A stretch of 40,699 nucleotides of DNA, taken from DATAXV01 sp036272915 (lineage in GTDB: Bacteria; Chloroflexota; Dormibacteria; Dormibacterales; Dormibacteraceae). The notes under the pieces were generated by a model. It was not told the DNA's origin. It saw only the letters and a list, made by a program, of their open reading frames with translations, and ran no database searches. The DNA lies in NCBI GenBank assembly GCA_036272915.1, contig DATAXV010000055.1:1-40699 (forward strand). The letters are read 5' to 3'. Shown one piece after another: positions 23,742 through 31,664 of the stretch. The translations under genes were made by a program, and so were the position numbers. Each line of letters opens with the position of its first letter. Position 1 is the first letter of the stretch.

Positions 23742-24905
23742 ATGAACACGAGCCACCACCCGATCGCCATCGTCGGCGCCGGCCTCGGCGGCCTGACCCT
23801 CGCCAGGGTCCTGCACGTCCACGGCATCCCGGCAACGGTCTACGAGGCGGACCCCTCGGCCAAATCCCGCACGCAGGGCGGCCAGCTCGACATCCATGAG
23901 GACGACGGGCAGCGCGCGCTCGCCGACGCCGGCCTCTCCGACGAGTTCCGCGCGATCATCCACGAAGGAGCCGAGGCGTTGCGCGTGCTCGATCAGCACG
24001 GCAAGCTGCTGCACGACGCCCCCGACGACGGGATGGCGCGGCGTCCCGAAGTGCTCCGCGGAGACCTGCGTCGGATCCTGCTGGACTCCCTGCCCGACGA
24101 GACGGTCCGGTGGGGCCGGAAGGTCACCGGTGTCCAGCCCCTCGACGATGGCCGGCACGAGCTGACCTTCGCCGACGGCGCGACCGTGTCCAGCAGGGTG
24201 CTCGTCGGTGCCGACGGCGCCTGGTCGAAGGTCCGTCCCCTGCTCTCTGACGCCAAGCCCGAGTACACCGGCATGACGGTCATCGACACCTTCCTGTACG
24301 ACGCCGACGACCGGCACGCCGCGGCGGCCGAGGCGGTGGGTGTTGGCGCGATGTACGCGCTGACCCCGGGAAAGGGGATCATCGCGCACCGTGAGGCGCG
24401 GAACATCCTGCACTCGTACGTAGAGCTGATCCGCCGCGCCGAGTGGATCGCCGAGATCGACTTCACCAATGCCGCCGCGGCGACCGCTCGGATCGCGGCC
24501 GAGTTCGACGGCTGGGCTCCGGAACTCACCGCGCTGATCACCGACGGCGAGACCCCTCCGGTCGCGCGCATGATCCACACCCTCCCGGACGGACACCGAT
24601 GGGACCGCGTTCCCGGGGTGACGCTCCTCGGCGATGCCGCGCACCTGACGCCGCCGTCCGGCGACGGCGCGAACCTGGCCATGTTCGACGGCGCCGAACT
24701 CGCCAAGGCGATCGCCGCCCGCCCCGACGACACCGAAGCGGCACTCACCGCCTACGAAGAGGCGCTGTTCCCCCGAACCGCGGCCCTCTACGCCGAGGCC
24801 CACGAGATGATGGACCTCTTGCTCGGCGACCGCGCACCGTTGGGACTCATCGAGCTCGTCACCAGTGATCCCCAGGGTCAGGACGGGGCACAGGGGCAGC
24901 CCTGA
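23742..24905 (+). CDS. TetX-like FAD-dependent monooxygenase
   Basis: A 387-residue flavoprotein from ATG 23742 with GAGGAAG upstream. Motifs include the FAD dinucleotide fold IAIVGAGLGGLTLARVL, the conserved GADGAWSKVRPLL and the second FAD motif GDAAHLTPPSGDGANLAM. The segment GGQLDIHEDDGQRAL matches the TetX subgroup of the aromatic-ring hydroxylase family, where GG(T/Q)LDLH appears. Family members add oxygen to aromatic or polycyclic substrates; activity on tetracyclines cannot be concluded from this. Its immediate surroundings are remnants, suggesting an acquired island. Confidence 0.85.
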   Translation: MNTSHHPIAIVGAGLGGLTLARVLHVHGIPATVYEADPSAKSRTQGGQLDIHEDDGQRALADAGLSDEFRAIIHEGAEALRVLDQHGKLLHDAPDDGMARRPEVLRGDLRRILLDSLPDETVRWGRKVTGVQPLDDGRHELTFADGATVSSRVLVGADGAWSKVRPLLSDAKPEYTGMTVIDTFLYDADDRHAAAAEAVGVGAMYALTPGKGIIAHREARNILHSYVELIRRAEWIAEIDFTNAAAATARIAAEFDGWAPELTALITDGETPPVARMIHTLPDGHRWDRVPGVTLLGDAAHLTPPSGDGANLAMFDGAELAKAIAARPDDTEAALTAYEEALFPRTAALYAEAHEMMDLLLGDRAPLGLIELVTSDPQGQDGAQGQP

Positions 24906-25193
24906 GCCACACCGCCAACGGACCCCGTGCGATCGCGAGCCGTACGTCCCGGGATACGCGGGCACGGGGCCGTTTCCGTGGGCCTGGCCACGTCGCAGCG
25001 GCCGCGGTCGTCTTCCCTCAGCGCCTCGGGGGCGTGGCGCCGGTCGCCCGTGCCGACTTCAGCGCATGAGCGCCGCCGCCCGGAGATCGGCGCTGGGTTC
25101 GTTAGACTCATCGGAAGCCTTGCGTTCAGGCAACAGTTGCGGCGTGAGGTCGCGGCTCACCCCAACAGGTGCGGTCGACGAGTCCAAAGAAGT

Positions 25194-25270
25194 CGAGGAG
25201 TAGCGCAGTCCGGCAGCGCACCTGGTTTGGGACCAGGTGGTCGCGGGTTCAAATCCCGCCTCCTCGACCA
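25194..25270 (+). tRNA. tRNA-Pro (anticodon UGG)
   Basis: A 77-base cloverleaf with encoded CCA. The acceptor stem CGAGGAG (25194-25200) pairs with CTCCTCG (25260-25266), followed by A and CCA. The D stem GCGC closes an AGTCCGGCA loop; the anticodon stem is CCTGG/CCAGG with loop TTTGGGA, giving anticodon TGG for proline. The T arm is GCGGG TTCAAAT CCCGC. It lies between the TetX-like gene and a broken hydrolase; no phage integrase is adjacent. Confidence 0.96.
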
Positions 25271-25442
25271 ACAACAACGTCATCCTCGGCGCCGCCGTAC
25301 TCGGTGCGTTGGATCGTGGCTGTGGATCGGGGCTCCGCAGCGGAGGTGTCGATATGGCCCGAATTCGGCTGAGGGCGCCATGCTCGCGCCTTCGGCTGGC
25401 TCGACCGGCAGCTCTCCCTATGACCGGCGCTGAGCCGGAGAC

Positions 25443-26073
25443 CGCCTGGCGTGCCACGTCCTGCTGGTCGACCTTCCCGGCATGGGCCTCGACACCTTCA
25501 ACGGCATCCACTTCCGGCCCGACACCGAGGTCGCGGTGGGAGCCTGCATCGACCACCTGAGCACCAGAACCGACGTCGACATGTTGCGCATCGCCTTCTA
25601 CGGGGGTGGCGAACCGGGTGGCTGGGTGGCGATCCGGGCGGCCGCCCACGAGCCGCGCATCGCCGCCTGCATCGCCGACCCGTACGTGGCGGATACCGAC
25701 GCGATCCTGTCCATCCTCCACCGTGCCGACATCGTGGCGGTGGCGGAGCCGGGTGCGACGTCGACGGCGCCGGTGCAGGCCGAGCAGACCTCGCTCTTCT
25801 ACCGTGGAGAGCCCGGCCGAGGCTACCCGAGGCTGGTCGCCGAGCCGGAGCGGATCCGGTGCCCGCTGCTCTGCCTGAACGACATGGGCGACAGCGAGGA
25901 GCTACGCCGGCAGGCGGCCAACGCGGTCGATGGCGGCGAACGCGGCGAGCCGCCACCGCGTCCTGACACCCGAGGACGGAACCGCCTGCGTGCGACAGAT
26001 CGACAACTTCAGCCTCAAGCATGCGGCGATGTTCGACTGGCTCGATGAGGTGCTCAAGAGTGGCGACGGCTGA
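25443..26073 (+). pseudogene. Degraded alpha/beta hydrolase (FrsA/DPO hydrolase-like)
   Basis: The first half reads HVLLVDLPGMGLDTFNG and later CIDHLSTRTDVDMLRIAFYG and HEPRIAACIADPYV, like the central sheet of FrsA/2,6-dihydropseudooxynicotine-hydrolase-type enzymes. The nucleophile elbow that should read GxSxG reads YGGGEPGGW, so the Ser is lost. After ERIRCPLLCLNDMGDSEELR (catalytic Asp region) the frame fails near 25935; the next frame continues RVLTPEDGTACVRQIDNF and KHAAMFDWLDEVLKSGDG to the stop at 26071-26073. The N-terminal lid domain is absent. Three independent defects mark it as a true pseudogene. Confidence 0.75.
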
Positions 26074-26352
26074 CCCGGTCGCTCGGGTCTGATCGAGGCG
26101 CTCAAGGCCCTCCTCGACGACGGTCTCATCGGCCCGGTAGGTCCGCCACGGTGCCCGACGCCGCCGCCCCTCCCGCCCAGACCTGGGCCGGCGCATCGGT
26201 CTCGTGAGCTCGGCCGCGGCCCGAGAGCGGCGTCAGGCCGACGCCCTTACCCAGCCGCCGCCCCCGCTCGGCCCGCCGAACGGCGAGGATGGAGGAAGAG
26301 GTCCGCAGCGCCGTCCACGTCGTCGTCGGCGCGAGCATCGGGGAGGTTTGCG

Positions 26353-27522
26353 GTGAACGAACGTCGTCTACGGTTGGGTGTGGTCGGAGCTGGCGTGATA
26401 TCGACCAGCCCCGGGTTCGGCTGGCTGGAGGGGCTGAGAGCGCTGGGCGAGCGGGTCGAGGTGCTGGCCGTGGCCGACGCCGATCCCGCCCGCGCCGAGG
26501 CCGCGGCTCGCGCATACGACATCCCCCATGCGCTGGGGAGCGTGGACGAGCTGCTCGAACGGGTCGATGTGGACGCGGTCATCAACCTCACCCCGATCCC
26601 GGTCCACGCCGAGATCTGCCTGAAGGCGCTGCGGGCGGGCAAGCACGTCGTGACCGAGAAGCCGTTCGCGACCACGATGGAGGACGCCGACACCATCGCC
26701 GGCCTCGCCGAGGAGAAGGGGCTTGCCGTTGTCAGCTGCCCGATCACCGGGATCGAACCGCTGACGCTCGAGGTCCGGCGCCTGGTCCGCGAGGGTCAGG
26801 TGGGGAAGGTCGCCTTCGCGCGCGTCCGCTCCTCGCACGGTGGCCCTGCGGCGACGCGCCAGAACGGGGACCCGACCTGGTTCTACCAGCGTGGCGCAGG
26901 CCCTCTCTTCGACATGGGCGTGTACGGCCTGCACGCCATCACCGCGGTTCTGGGGCCGGCGAAGCGCGTCGTCGCCTTCTCCGGCATCACCGAGCCCACC
27001 CGTGTGGTGCGCGGCGGAACGCATCGAGGCACCGTGATCGAGGTGACCGCGGACGACAACGTGCTGCTCATGCTCGACTTCGGTGGTTCGACGTACGCGT
27101 TCGTCGACGCCACCTTCAACGTCAACGCCGCCACCTCTCCACGGATCGAGGTCTTCGCCCGCCAGGGGACCATCAACTTCGAGCTGGGATCCCGCGCGAC
27201 GGGAGCGGTCACGCCGCTGGAGATCTTCCGGCTCGACGCCGTGTCCGGCCTCGACGGCTGGATCCGGCCCGATCTGCGCGGACTGGAGAGCGCCTCCGAG
27301 GCACGCCGGCGAATCGGGCGCGCCTACCCGGTCGTCCACCTCCTCGAGGCGCTGGAGGGGACCGCACCGCCCCGCGCCACGCTGGAGCACGCGCGGCACG
27401 TGCTCGAGATCATGGTCCGGGCTGACGAGTCGGCGCGATGCGGCCGCGTCCTCGACCTGGCCAGCACCTTCACCCCGCCGGACCCGCTGTCGGCGGACGG
27501 GGCGCGGGCCACCGCCCGGTGA
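26353..27522 (+). CDS. Gfo/Idh/MocA family oxidoreductase
   Basis: A 389-residue NAD(P)-dependent oxidoreductase from GTG 26353, with GGGAGG 6 bases upstream. Residues 6-120 form the Rossmann domain (LRLGVVGAGVIST, VAVADADPARAEAAA), ending with the signature EKPFA of the EKP motif (KHVVTEKPFATT). The second domain carries GAGPLFDMGVYGLHAI, which contains the conserved Asp-x-x-x-(Y)-x-x-(H) catalytic region. Members act on sugars, inositols and their amino derivatives. PIG-L deacetylase follows 46 bases downstream, an arrangement suggesting an amino sugar or glycoside degradation unit. Confidence 0.9.
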   Translation: MNERRLRLGVVGAGVISTSPGFGWLEGLRALGERVEVLAVADADPARAEAAARAYDIPHALGSVDELLERVDVDAVINLTPIPVHAEICLKALRAGKHVVTEKPFATTMEDADTIAGLAEEKGLAVVSCPITGIEPLTLEVRRLVREGQVGKVAFARVRSSHGGPAATRQNGDPTWFYQRGAGPLFDMGVYGLHAITAVLGPAKRVVAFSGITEPTRVVRGGTHRGTVIEVTADDNVLLMLDFGGSTYAFVDATFNVNAATSPRIEVFARQGTINFELGSRATGAVTPLEIFRLDAVSGLDGWIRPDLRGLESASEARRRIGRAYPVVHLLEALEGTAPPRATLEHARHVLEIMVRADESARCGRVLDLASTFTPPDPLSADGARATAR

Positions 27523-27568
27523 GGACGTGTCCAGTCGATCATCCGGTCGGTGAAGTGAGGAGATATCC

Positions 27569-28399
27569 ATGACCGCGCCCCTCCGTGTGCTCGCCTTCGG
27601 TGCTCATCCCGACGACTGCGACTCGAAGGCGGGCGGCGTCGCCGCCCTCTATGCAGCCGCCGGCCACCAGGTCCGCTTCGTCTCGGTCACCAACGGTGAC
27701 GCCGGGCACCAGGAGATGCACGGAGCCGGCCTCGCCTGGCGGCGCCGAGCCGAGGCCGAGGCCGCGGCCCGCGTGATCGGCATCGAGTACGTGCTGCTGG
27801 ACAACCACGACGGCGAACTCGTCCCCAGCCTCGAGAACCGCAGGCAGGTGATCAGGGCGATCCGCGAGTTCGCCCCCGACCTGATCATGACGCCCAGGCC
27901 CTACGACTACCACCCGGACCACCGCTACACCTCGCAGCTGGTCCAGGACGCCGCTTACTGCGTGACCGTGCCCGGCTCGGTGGGGCTGACGGCGCACCTG
28001 GAGCGGAATCCGGTGATCGTCTATGTCTCCGACCACTTCCAGAAGCCCTGTCCGTTCGCCCCCGACGTTGTCGTCGACATCGGATCGGTGGTGGAGAGGA
28101 AGCTGGACATGCTCCACGAGCACCGCTCACAGATGTACGAGTGGCTCCCCTACAACCGCGGAATCCTCGAGCAGGTCCCGGCGGGCGACGTGGAGCGGCG
28201 CGCATGGCTGGGCCAGGACCGCCTCCCTCACTACGAGCTGTCCGACGAGAACTGGCGCGCCCGCCTGGTCGAGCTGATCGGACCCGACCGGGCGGCCGAG
28301 GTGCGCTACGCGGAGGCGTTCGAGGCGTGCGAATACGGTGCGCCGCTCACCGCTGAGGCCATCCGCCGGCTCTTCCCGTTCCTGGGTGGTCCGGAATGA
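27569..28399 (+). CDS. PIG-L (LmbE-like) zinc deacetylase
   Basis: A 276-residue protein from ATG 27569, GGAG 7 bases upstream. Zinc ligands are in AHPDDCD at the N-terminus and YDYHPDH about residues 110-116, matching the His-Asp...His set of N-acetylglucosaminyl-PI/MshB-type deacetylases. Segments VRFVSVTNGDAGH and EYVLLDNHDGEL are also family-typical. It would remove an acetyl group from an N-acetylated sugar or amino-sugar conjugate in the cytoplasm. With the oxidoreductase in front it forms a probable two-gene operon. MshB (mycothiol) is a possible alternative, but the operon context argues for catabolism. Confidence 0.87.
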   Translation: MTAPLRVLAFGAHPDDCDSKAGGVAALYAAAGHQVRFVSVTNGDAGHQEMHGAGLAWRRRAEAEAAARVIGIEYVLLDNHDGELVPSLENRRQVIRAIREFAPDLIMTPRPYDYHPDHRYTSQLVQDAAYCVTVPGSVGLTAHLERNPVIVYVSDHFQKPCPFAPDVVVDIGSVVERKLDMLHEHRSQMYEWLPYNRGILEQVPAGDVERRAWLGQDRLPHYELSDENWRARLVELIGPDRAAEVRYAEAFEACEYGAPLTAEAIRRLFPFLGGPE

Positions 28400-28430
28400 G
28401 CGTCCGCGGGGCCGGGGAGGCCGCGCCGGG

Positions 28431-28673
28431 CTACGCCGAGAGGCGATCGAGACGTTCCAGCCCCTGCTCGATGAGGGCCTTCATCAGGCCCTGGTAGGGG
28501 ACTCCGCGCTCGGCGGCCGCGCGCTTTGCGTGCTCGAGCACGTGCACCGGGATCCTCAGCGCCACCTGCGCCGTCGGCTTGGGCTTGAGCGTTCCCAGCA
28601 CCCACTCCTCGAACTCGCCGTCGGTCATGGCCTCGAAGACGTCCGGGACCTGCTCAGGATCTATCTTCTTCAC
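28431..28673 (-). CDS. BrnA/CopG-like antitoxin
   Basis: An 80-residue protein whose ATG (28673) overlaps the stop of the upstream toxin gene by four bases (ATGA). The second half, VALRIPVHVLEHAKRAAAERGVPYQGLMKALIEQGLERL, has the ribbon-helix-helix pattern (strand, helix, turn, helix) of CopG/BrnA antitoxins. The N-terminus is acidic and probably wraps the toxin. In BrnTA systems the toxin comes first and the antitoxin second, as here. Antitoxins of this type also repress their own promoter. Confidence 0.72.
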   Translation of the reverse strand: MKKIDPEQVPDVFEAMTDGEFEEWVLGTLKPKPTAQVALRIPVHVLEHAKRAAAERGVPYQGLMKALIEQGLERLDRLSA

Positions 28674-28954
28674 TCCTCACCGTCCTCCAGCAAACGGCGA
28701 ACCATGTCAGTGGCGTCGCGAGCGTACAGGGGGTATCGACCCGCCCGGCGCCTGATCCACATCACGATGAGCCAGCGACCGGTCGCGGTCCGACCGATGG
28801 TCCGCCAGCCGTTCCACTCCGCGGCGTAGGCGACGTCGCCGAAGGGGTCACCGAGCACCTCCTCCGCGCTGCCCGGCGTGATCCCTCGAGCAGCACCGAA
28901 GGCCTGGAACGCCTTGCGGTTCCACGCGTCCCAGAGTACCCGCTCGTCGTACAT
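28670..28954 (-). CDS. BrnT-like toxin
   Basis: A 94-residue protein starting at ATG 28954, the first gene of a two-gene unit. VLWDAWNRKAFQ resembles the BrnT FEWDxxKxxxN start, EVLGDPFGDVAY the middle strand, and GRTATGRWLIVMWIRR with YPLYARDAT the C-terminal sheet of the RelE/BrnT fold. BrnT is a ribosome-dependent or mRNA-cleaving toxin held in check by BrnA. TATGCT lies 6 bases before the start and no ribosome binding site is visible. A longer upstream frame is rejected because it overlaps the divergent PhyH gene. Confidence 0.68.
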   Translation of the reverse strand: MYDERVLWDAWNRKAFQAFGAARGITPGSAEEVLGDPFGDVAYAAEWNGWRTIGRTATGRWLIVMWIRRRAGRYPLYARDATDMVRRLLEDGEE

Positions 28955-28960
28955 GCGGCA

Positions 28961-28987
28961 AGCATATACACGGGGCCGGCGGGGCAA
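28961..28987 (-). promoter_or_regulatory. Promoter of toxin-antitoxin unit (leaderless type)
   Basis: Reading on the minus strand, TTGCCC (28987-28982) and TATGCT (28966-28961) are separated by 15 bases. The -10 box ends 6 bases before the toxin ATG at 28954. The patch is much more AT-rich than its surroundings and lies between divergent genes. Confidence 0.5.
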
Positions 28988-29042
28988 GTCCGGCGCCCCG
29001 CCACGATCTTCGCCGACGCGGAGCGGCGGGGCAGGCGGGAGA

Positions 29043-29939
29043 ATGGAGGATATGGAGGAAAGGGCGAACCCAGGACGGACGCGCACCCATACACCGACGG
29101 TGGACGAGGAGCGGGGAGGGGAGTATCCCGCCGACCTGTATCGCTTCGAGCGCCACGCGCCGATGTCGGAGCGTCTCGACGACCTCGGCGAGGCCGATCT
29201 GAGCCGGTATCGCGAACAGGGATTCCTGGCCGTTCGCCAGGCCTTCGAGCTGGACCGGGTGAGGGCGGCGCTGGCCGGCCTGTCACATCTCATCATCGGC
29301 GGCGAGCCCGGCTTCGACGGGATCCAGTTCGAGCGCGACATCCCCGGCGGCATCGAGAGCGTGCCCCCGGAGGAGCGCCAGGACCATATCCGCAAGCTGA
29401 TGTGGTTCACCGACCTCGACCGGCGCCTCCAGACGATGGCCGAGGATCCGACGCTGATCTCCGTGGTCCGGCGGATCATGGGCGGTCGCGAACCACGGCT
29501 CTTCCAGGACATGGCGCTGCTCAAGCCGCCCAGAGGCGGCCGCGAGAAGCCCTGGCATCAGGACAAGGCCTTCTTCGACCTGCGGCTCGACGTGCCCATC
29601 GTCGGCGTCTGGATCGCGCTCGACGACGCCAACCCGGAGAACGGCTGCATGCACGTCATCCCCGGCTCGCACCGAGAGGGCCCGAGGTTGCACTTCTCGC
29701 GGCGGGACTACCAGATCTGCGACACCGATGTGCAGACCTGGCGGGACGTGATGGTGCCGCTGCCGCCGGGCGGTCTTCTCTTTTTCGACGGGCTCATCCA
29801 CCACGGGACGCCTCGCAACCACAGCGAGGAGAGGAGGCGCGCCGTCCAGTTCCACTACGCGCCGGCGGACGCCGTCACCGTGGACAAGGAGCAGCGGCTC
29901 GCCATCTTCGGGGCCGAGGGCAAGGACGCGACCTGCTGA
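29043..29939 (+). CDS. Phytanoyl-CoA dioxygenase (PhyH) family protein
   Basis: A 298-residue Fe(II)/2-oxoglutarate-type oxygenase. ATG 29043 is used; ATG 29052 in frame is possible. The iron ligands are clear: HQD in KPWHQDKAFFDL (HxD) about residue 172 and His in LIHHGTPRNHS near residue 262, followed by Arg of RRAVQFHY that binds 2-oxoglutarate. The first 40 residues are charged and variable. PhyH-family enzymes hydroxylate lipids, secondary metabolites or sugars; the context of deacetylase and oxidoreductase suggests a small-molecule substrate, but this is open. Confidence 0.85.
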   Translation: MEDMEERANPGRTRTHTPTVDEERGGEYPADLYRFERHAPMSERLDDLGEADLSRYREQGFLAVRQAFELDRVRAALAGLSHLIIGGEPGFDGIQFERDIPGGIESVPPEERQDHIRKLMWFTDLDRRLQTMAEDPTLISVVRRIMGGREPRLFQDMALLKPPRGGREKPWHQDKAFFDLRLDVPIVGVWIALDDANPENGCMHVIPGSHREGPRLHFSRRDYQICDTDVQTWRDVMVPLPPGGLLFFDGLIHHGTPRNHSEERRRAVQFHYAPADAVTVDKEQRLAIFGAEGKDATC

Positions 29940-29957
29940 CCTCCCGCCGGGGTCGGG

Positions 29958-30221
29958 TCAGCCGCCGAACCGGCGCAGCCTGCGCTCGCGGATCTCGGCG
30001 TCGCGTCGCGCCGTCTCCTCGCGGCCGCAGCGCACGTGGTAGGGGAGGTTGTCCAGCCACATGATCGCCGCGCCCTCGGCGATCTGATCCTCGCATGCGG
30101 TGCAGACGGCCGAGCTGGGCACCGCTCGCTGGCGGAGATCCCCGCTGGCCAGGTGCGAGTTGTGAAGGCCCTTGCTCAGGCGGTAGGGGAGCTGCTGCTT
30201 GTCGCTCTGCCCGTCACCCAT
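29958..30221 (-). CDS. Small Cys/His-containing protein (possible zinc-binding)
   Basis: An 87-residue protein from ATG 30221. The middle has VCTACEDQIAEGAAIMW followed by YHVRCG, a C-x2-C ... H-x2-C layout typical of a treble-clef or LIM-like zinc site in small proteins. The rest is charged, ending RERRLRRFGG. No catalytic motif is seen. TAGGCT lies 9 bases before the start, and no ribosome binding site is present. I do not recognise the family; the coding call rests on the Cys/His pattern and gene position. Confidence 0.55.
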   Translation of the reverse strand: MGDGQSDKQQLPYRLSKGLHNSHLASGDLRQRAVPSSAVCTACEDQIAEGAAIMWLDNLPYHVRCGREETARRDAEIRERRLRRFGG

Positions 30222-30230
30222 CTCGGCGCC

Positions 30231-30236
30231 AGCCTA
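30231..30236 (-). promoter_or_regulatory. TAnnnT -10 box, 9 bases before start (leaderless type)
   Basis: TAGGCT on the minus strand, 9 bases before ATG 30221 of the small Cys/His protein. Confidence 0.45.
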
Positions 30237-30368
30237 CGTCATCGAGGCGGAGCGGAGCGGCGGCGCGAGTGTTGGACGCGCCGGTGCGGCGGGCGATGCC
30301 TGGGGTCAATTGCGTGCTGCCGGTTCGAACCCCCCGGATCTGGGTGGGGGGGCGCGACCCTGGGACCC

Positions 30369-30374
30369 TATCAT
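30369..30374 (+). promoter_or_regulatory. TATCAT -10 box, 7 bases before start (leaderless type)
   Basis: TATCAT (5 of 6 consensus bases) ends 7 bases before ATG 30382; no ribosome binding site lies between. Confidence 0.5.
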
Positions 30375-30381
30375 CGACGCG

Positions 30382-31179
30382 ATGGAGTTCGGCGCCAGGC
30401 TGATGGGCGTCCCGCCCGAGGAGTTCACCGGTGCCCGCGATTCGCTGGCCCGGGAGCTGCGGCGAGAGGGCAGGGGCGAGGAGGCGGCCGAGGTCGCCAA
30501 GGTGCGCCGGCCGTCGCCCGCGCTCTGGGCCGTCAACCAGCTCCCGAGCGCGGCGCCCGACCTGCTGACGGAGCTGCTGGAGGCTGCGACCGCGCTGCGC
30601 GAGGGCACGCAGGCCGCGCTGCTGGGGCGGCGCGGAGGGCTGGCCAAGCTCTCGGCCACCCACGGGCGGCTGGTTGACGCGCTGACGACGCAGGCGATGG
30701 TGGTCCTCGCCTCGGCCGGGCGGTCGGCGTCTGCGGAGACCAGGCTTCGGATCTGGACCATCGTCCGCAGCGCCAGCTCCGCCCCCGAGGCATCGGCGAG
30801 CCTGGCCGAGGGAGCGCTCCTCACCGAACCGGCGAATGTCGGCTTCGACGGCCTGGGCGGGTTCGCTCTCGGGGAGCCCGGCGAGGAGGAGGCGGCCGCG
30901 GCGGTGATCCCGCAGGACGACCTCGCCGAGCTCCGCGCACAACGCGAGCGGAAAAGGCTCCGCCGGGAGGCGGTAAACACGCTGGAGGCCGCCTCGCGCC
31001 GGGCCGAGGAGACCCGCATAGATCTGGACGACGCCCGCGAGCACGTCGCCGATGCCAAGGCCGCGCTGGCCGGCGCCGAGCGGCGCCTCCGGAAGGCGAC
31101 CGCCGACGCCGAGAAGGCGGGGCGCGCGCTCGAGGCTGCGCGCCAGGAGCTCGACGGGCTGGACGACCCCGGGGACTGA
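30382..31179 (+). CDS. Uncharacterised protein with C-terminal coiled coil
   Basis: A 265-residue protein. ATG 30382 is chosen over the open upstream frame because recognisable sequence begins there. The segment ARDSLARELRREGRGEEAAE followed by VRRPSPALWAVNQL matches an uncharacterised actinobacterial-type family in which a short basic helix leads to RRPS-x-x-x-WA-x-N. From about residue 175, long heptad stretches rich in Ala, Glu, Arg and Asp (LRREAVNTLEAASRRAEE, then DAKAALAGAERRLRKA) predict a coiled coil. No enzyme motif, signal peptide or membrane helix is present. The function is unknown. Confidence 0.6.
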   Translation: MEFGARLMGVPPEEFTGARDSLARELRREGRGEEAAEVAKVRRPSPALWAVNQLPSAAPDLLTELLEAATALREGTQAALLGRRGGLAKLSATHGRLVDALTTQAMVVLASAGRSASAETRLRIWTIVRSASSAPEASASLAEGALLTEPANVGFDGLGGFALGEPGEEEAAAAVIPQDDLAELRAQRERKRLRREAVNTLEAASRRAEETRIDLDDAREHVADAKAALAGAERRLRKATADAEKAGRALEAARQELDGLDDPGD

Positions 31180-31185
31180 CCCCGG
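31169..31185. terminator. Hairpin at end of coiled-coil gene
   Basis: CCGGGG (31169-31174), loop ACTGA containing the stop codon, CCCCGG (31180-31185). The 6-bp GC stem has no T run, so it is only a candidate. Confidence 0.25.
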
Positions 31186-31305
31186 CCGCTCGAGGATTGA
31201 TACCGACCCGGCTCGTCGCGCGTCCAGGGCATCGAGCACACGTGTTCACGCCGTGAGCGCGCCCCTCCGATCTCCTCCGAAGGAGTCTTCCCGAGTTCCT
31301 GGCGG

Positions 31306-31655
31306 TCACGCCACCGCCCTGGTCGTCCACAGCGACAGGATGGCGATGGGCGTTCCGCGTGCCCTGGCGGAGGAGGGGGTGGCCGTCCCCGACGACATCT
31401 CGGTGGTCGGCTTCGACGACATCGACCTCTGCCCCTATATGCACCCTCCGTTGACCACCGTCCACCAGGATCAGGGACGGATGGGCGAACGCACGGTGCG
31501 CGCTGCTCCACCTGATCGATGGGATGGGCGAGGAGCTGGCGCCGATCTCGCTCTCCACCAGCGTCGTCGTCAGGGGCTCCTCCGGCCCGCCCCGGCGCGC
31601 GGCCAGGCGGCGCCGCTCCCAGGTGATGGCGAGTACCGAACCCGACCGCGTCTGA
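31306..31655 (+). pseudogene. C-terminal remnant of a LacI-family regulator
   Basis: The sequence TALVVHSDRMAMGVPRALAE followed by VPDDISVVGFDDIDLCPYM and PPLTTVHQDQGRMGERTV is the last third of a LacI-type sugar-binding domain. The frame then breaks near 31500; the next frame continues ALLHLIDGMGEELAP and STSVVVRGSS, the usual C-terminal end, to the stop at 31653-31655. There is no helix-turn-helix or N-terminal lobe upstream, so the gene is both truncated and frameshifted. LacI regulators normally sit beside sugar catabolic genes, consistent with the oxidoreductase and deacetylase about 4 kb away. Confidence 0.7.
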
Positions 31656-31664
31656 TCCCTCGGT

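Noticed and set aside
22950..24965. Long minus-strand open frame (671 codons) over the TetX-like gene
   Set aside because: It is antisense to a well-supported flavoprotein gene, has no recognisable domain, and long shadow frames are expected at this GC content.
31239..31246. ACACGTGT palindrome near the LacI remnant
   Set aside because: An 8-bp palindrome is expected by chance and no intact regulator or target gene is adjacent.
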